Part shown: positions 24,026 to 25,788 of the stretch, piece after piece
Layout: each line of letters starts with the position of its first letter
Position numbering within the stretch: position 1 is the first letter of the stretch
DNA from: DSXH01 sp037446915
GTDB taxonomy: Bacteria; Bacteroidota; Ignavibacteria; Ignavibacteriales; Melioribacteraceae
Direction of reading: 5' to 3'
Length of the DNA stretch: 25,788 bases
Assembly (NCBI GenBank): GCA_037446915.1
Contig: JBBIHP010000034.1
Coordinates: forward strand, 1 to 25,788
Translations under genes and position numbers: made by a program
Notes under the pieces: model-generated
What the model was told of the DNA's origin: nothing
The model's input: only the letters and a program-made list of their open reading frames with translations
Database searches by the model: none

Positions 24026-25549
24026 TTATTCAAGCGAGCCAACTTCTTTTTCAACTTCCTCCAATATTTCACAACTCTTTACAACCTCTTTCATTTTTGT
24101 GTGGTCCGGATATAACGGACGGTCAACATCCAGATGTTCAACATATTTACGAACAACTTTATGGGCTTTTGCTACACCTTTTCCATTTGTAAAATTCCGG
24201 AAGTCGAGAGCTTGTGCTGCTGCAATAAATTCTATTCCTAATACTCCGAATGCGTTATCAAGAATTTGTGCATTTTTAATTGCAGTATTCATTCCCATCG
24301 AAACAAAATCTTCCTGATCTGCCGCTGCGGGTATAGATTGAATTGACGCCGGCATCGAAAGAATTCTCTGTTCGGCAATCAATGTATCGGCGGTATATTG
24401 ACTGAGCATAAGACCAGAAAACATTCCTGCTCCTTTTGTCAGAAACTCGGGTAGTCCAACACTTAATGCTGGATTTAACAATCTGTTTAATCGGCGTTCT
24501 GATAGAACGCTAACCATTGTAACTGCGGCGCCAACCATATCCATTGGTAAGCAAACAGGTGTTCCCTGAAAGTTTGCACCCGTGAGAGTTAATTTGTATT
24601 CGGGCATAAAAATGGGATTATCTCCAACACCGTTTAATTCAATCTCAACCTGTTCTTTAGCCCATCGGACTGCATCGTGAGCGGCGCCAATTACTTGAGG
24701 AGTTGAACGCATTGAATAAGCATCTTGCACTTTAGTTTTAAGCTTGCCGGTTTGCAAATCGCTTCCCATAATACATTTGAGAATTGATTTAGCACTCCGC
24801 ACTGCACCTGAAAATCCGCGTACTTCATGCAATCGCGTATCATAAGGTTTAAGATTTGCAAAGAGAGCTTCAAGAGTCATAGCGCATGCAATTTCGGCTT
24901 GCTTAAGCCATCGGTTAATATCAAAAAGATGAATTGCACTCATTGCAGTAAGAAGATTAGATCCATTAATTGTTCCAAGTCCGTCTCGTGCCTGAAGACC
25001 GGGAATTTTAATACCCGCTTTTTCAAAAGCAACTTTACCTTGTAAACGTTCTCCTTTGTAATAAGCTTCGCCTTCGCCCATCATTAATAGTGCAATTTGA
25101 CTCATCGGTGCAAGATCTCCGCATGCACCAACAGATCCTTTCTGGCAAACAACAGGAGTAACATCTTTGTTAAGCATTTCAACCAATGTAAGTGTAATTT
25201 CCGGGCGAATTCCGCTCATACCATGCGCGTGAACATTAATTCTTCCTGCCATAGCACCGCGAACATACTCAATTGGTGCCGGGTCGCCTATTCCCGCGGC
25301 ATGATTGTAAATTAAATATTTCTGAAAATCTTTTACCTGGTCATCGTTTAATACAACTTCTGAAAACTCACCTATTCCGGTGTTTACGCCATACATAATT
25401 TCCCGAGCACTAATTTTTTCTTCAAGCATTGCTCTGCAGACTTTAATTCTCTCTAATGCATCAGGAGCTAATTCTACTTTTTCATTGTAACGTGCAATTG
25501 CAGTTAATTTTTCTACTGTAAGATTTGAACCGTTGAGGATAATGGACAT
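24026..25549 (-). CDS. hutH: Histidine ammonia-lyase with Cys at the MIO-forming position
   Basis: 507 residues from the ATG at 25549. A GTG three codons earlier is open, but AAAGG lies 8 nt before the ATG. Counting from here, active-site residues fall on Pseudomonas HutH numbers: Y53 (YGVNTG), H83 (NHAAG) and N195 (NGSN). Also present are the YSMR block at about 278-281 and E413 (DQEDFVSMG). H83 and the Glu in QED favour histidine over phenylalanine or tyrosine. The MIO tripeptide is Ala142-Cys143-Gly144 instead of Ala-Ser-Gly (GSVGACGDLAP). The enzyme deaminates histidine to urocanate. No hutU, hutI or other hut gene is adjacent. It is divergent from the small membrane gene at the right edge. 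Confidence 0.93.
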   Translation of the reverse strand: MSIILNGSNLTVEKLTAIARYNEKVELAPDALERIKVCRAMLEEKISAREIMYGVNTGIGEFSEVVLNDDQVKDFQKYLIYNHAAGIGDPAPIEYVRGAMAGRINVHAHGMSGIRPEITLTLVEMLNKDVTPVVCQKGSVGACGDLAPMSQIALLMMGEGEAYYKGERLQGKVAFEKAGIKIPGLQARDGLGTINGSNLLTAMSAIHLFDINRWLKQAEIACAMTLEALFANLKPYDTRLHEVRGFSGAVRSAKSILKCIMGSDLQTGKLKTKVQDAYSMRSTPQVIGAAHDAVRWAKEQVEIELNGVGDNPIFMPEYKLTLTGANFQGTPVCLPMDMVGAAVTMVSVLSERRLNRLLNPALSVGLPEFLTKGAGMFSGLMLSQYTADTLIAEQRILSMPASIQSIPAAADQEDFVSMGMNTAIKNAQILDNAFGVLGIEFIAAAQALDFRNFTNGKGVAKAHKVVRKYVEHLDVDRPLYPDHTKMKEVVKSCEILEEVEKEVGSLE

Positions 25550-25655
25550 GAGTTTCACCTTTATTTTGAGAAGTCTCTTTGGAAACTTAGCAATTCACAA
25601 TCCATAATATCAAAAAAAATATTAGCTTTCATTTATAAAACTAGGAGAAGATGTA

Positions 25656-25788
25656 TTGAGTCTCTATACAATTGTTTTTATTCTGGTAACAATTTTAATA
25701 TTAGCCGGACTGGCATTGTTCGGATTTTTCATCTCCAAACTGGATAAATGGATAGACCGCAGAGAACGTCTTGGTAGAGAAAGCATAT
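25656..25788 (+). CDS. N-terminal part of a small membrane protein, cut by window edge
   Basis: The frame opens after a stop at 25623 and has no in-frame ATG. A TTG at 25656 is preceded by AGGAGAAG (25643-25650) at 8 nt, which favours it as the start. The 44 visible codons give one transmembrane helix (YTIVFILVTILILAGLALFGFF) followed by a basic cytoplasmic stretch (SKLDKWIDRRERLGRESI). No family can be assigned. It is divergent from hutH with a gap of about 106 bp. Confidence 0.55.
   Translation, partial: MSLYTIVFILVTILILAGLALFGFFISKLDKWIDRRERLGRESI

Overview
The window is AT-rich, densely coded bacterial chromosome. The best clue to its origin is the secreted protein at 2534-4963, which ends in a type IX secretion sorting domain with the FPNPFNP motif. 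That domain style is typical of Ignavibacteria and relatives in the Bacteroidota/Chlorobiota group. A TAnnTTTG-like promoter element before alaS and the weak Shine-Dalgarno sites of several genes agree with this. Assignment to Ignavibacteria is an inference; no rRNA is present. I found no tRNA, rRNA, CRISPR array, insertion sequence or prophage. Nearly all of the window is ordinary core and metabolic gene content.

Layout. At the left edge (1-476, minus) is the start of a GatE-type Glu-tRNA(Gln) amidotransferase subunit, preceded by a repeat-bearing intergenic region and a PIN-PhoH ATPase (739-2088, minus). A 445-bp promoter region leads into the T9SS cargo protein. Then come an aldehyde dehydrogenase, 3-methyladenine glycosylase I, a small lipoprotein and a histidine phosphatase, all plus strand, which meet alaS tail to tail. 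Divergent from alaS is an ECF sigma factor translationally coupled to an RskA-type anti-sigma factor. This pair converges on a minus-strand cluster (arginase, 5-formyl-THF cyclo-ligase, double-PspC membrane protein, small membrane protein).

From 15948 to 18504 on the plus strand lie a DUF2905 protein, an NCS2 purine-type permease, a yeast FCY1-like cytosine deaminase and an OsmC protein, closed by a strong hairpin terminator shared with a convergent DUF2203 gene. A periplasmic TPR-thioredoxin protein (19084-20988) follows, then a DUF1015-serC-lipoprotein group. A minus-strand histidine ammonia-lyase and the beginning of a small membrane protein close the window.

Functional threads. There is serine biosynthesis (serC with its frequent neighbour DUF1015), amino-acid nitrogen catabolism (arginase, HutH), nucleobase salvage (permease plus deaminase) and envelope monitoring (ECF sigma/RskA and PspC proteins). 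The points most worth a second look are: an archaeal-type GatE in a bacterium; a natural Ser-to-Cys change at the MIO-forming position of HutH; an intrinsic terminator lying inside the signal-peptide codons of a lipoprotein gene; and three separate degenerate 7-bp tandem tracts, one of them inside alaS. I see no convincing wholly new multi-gene system.
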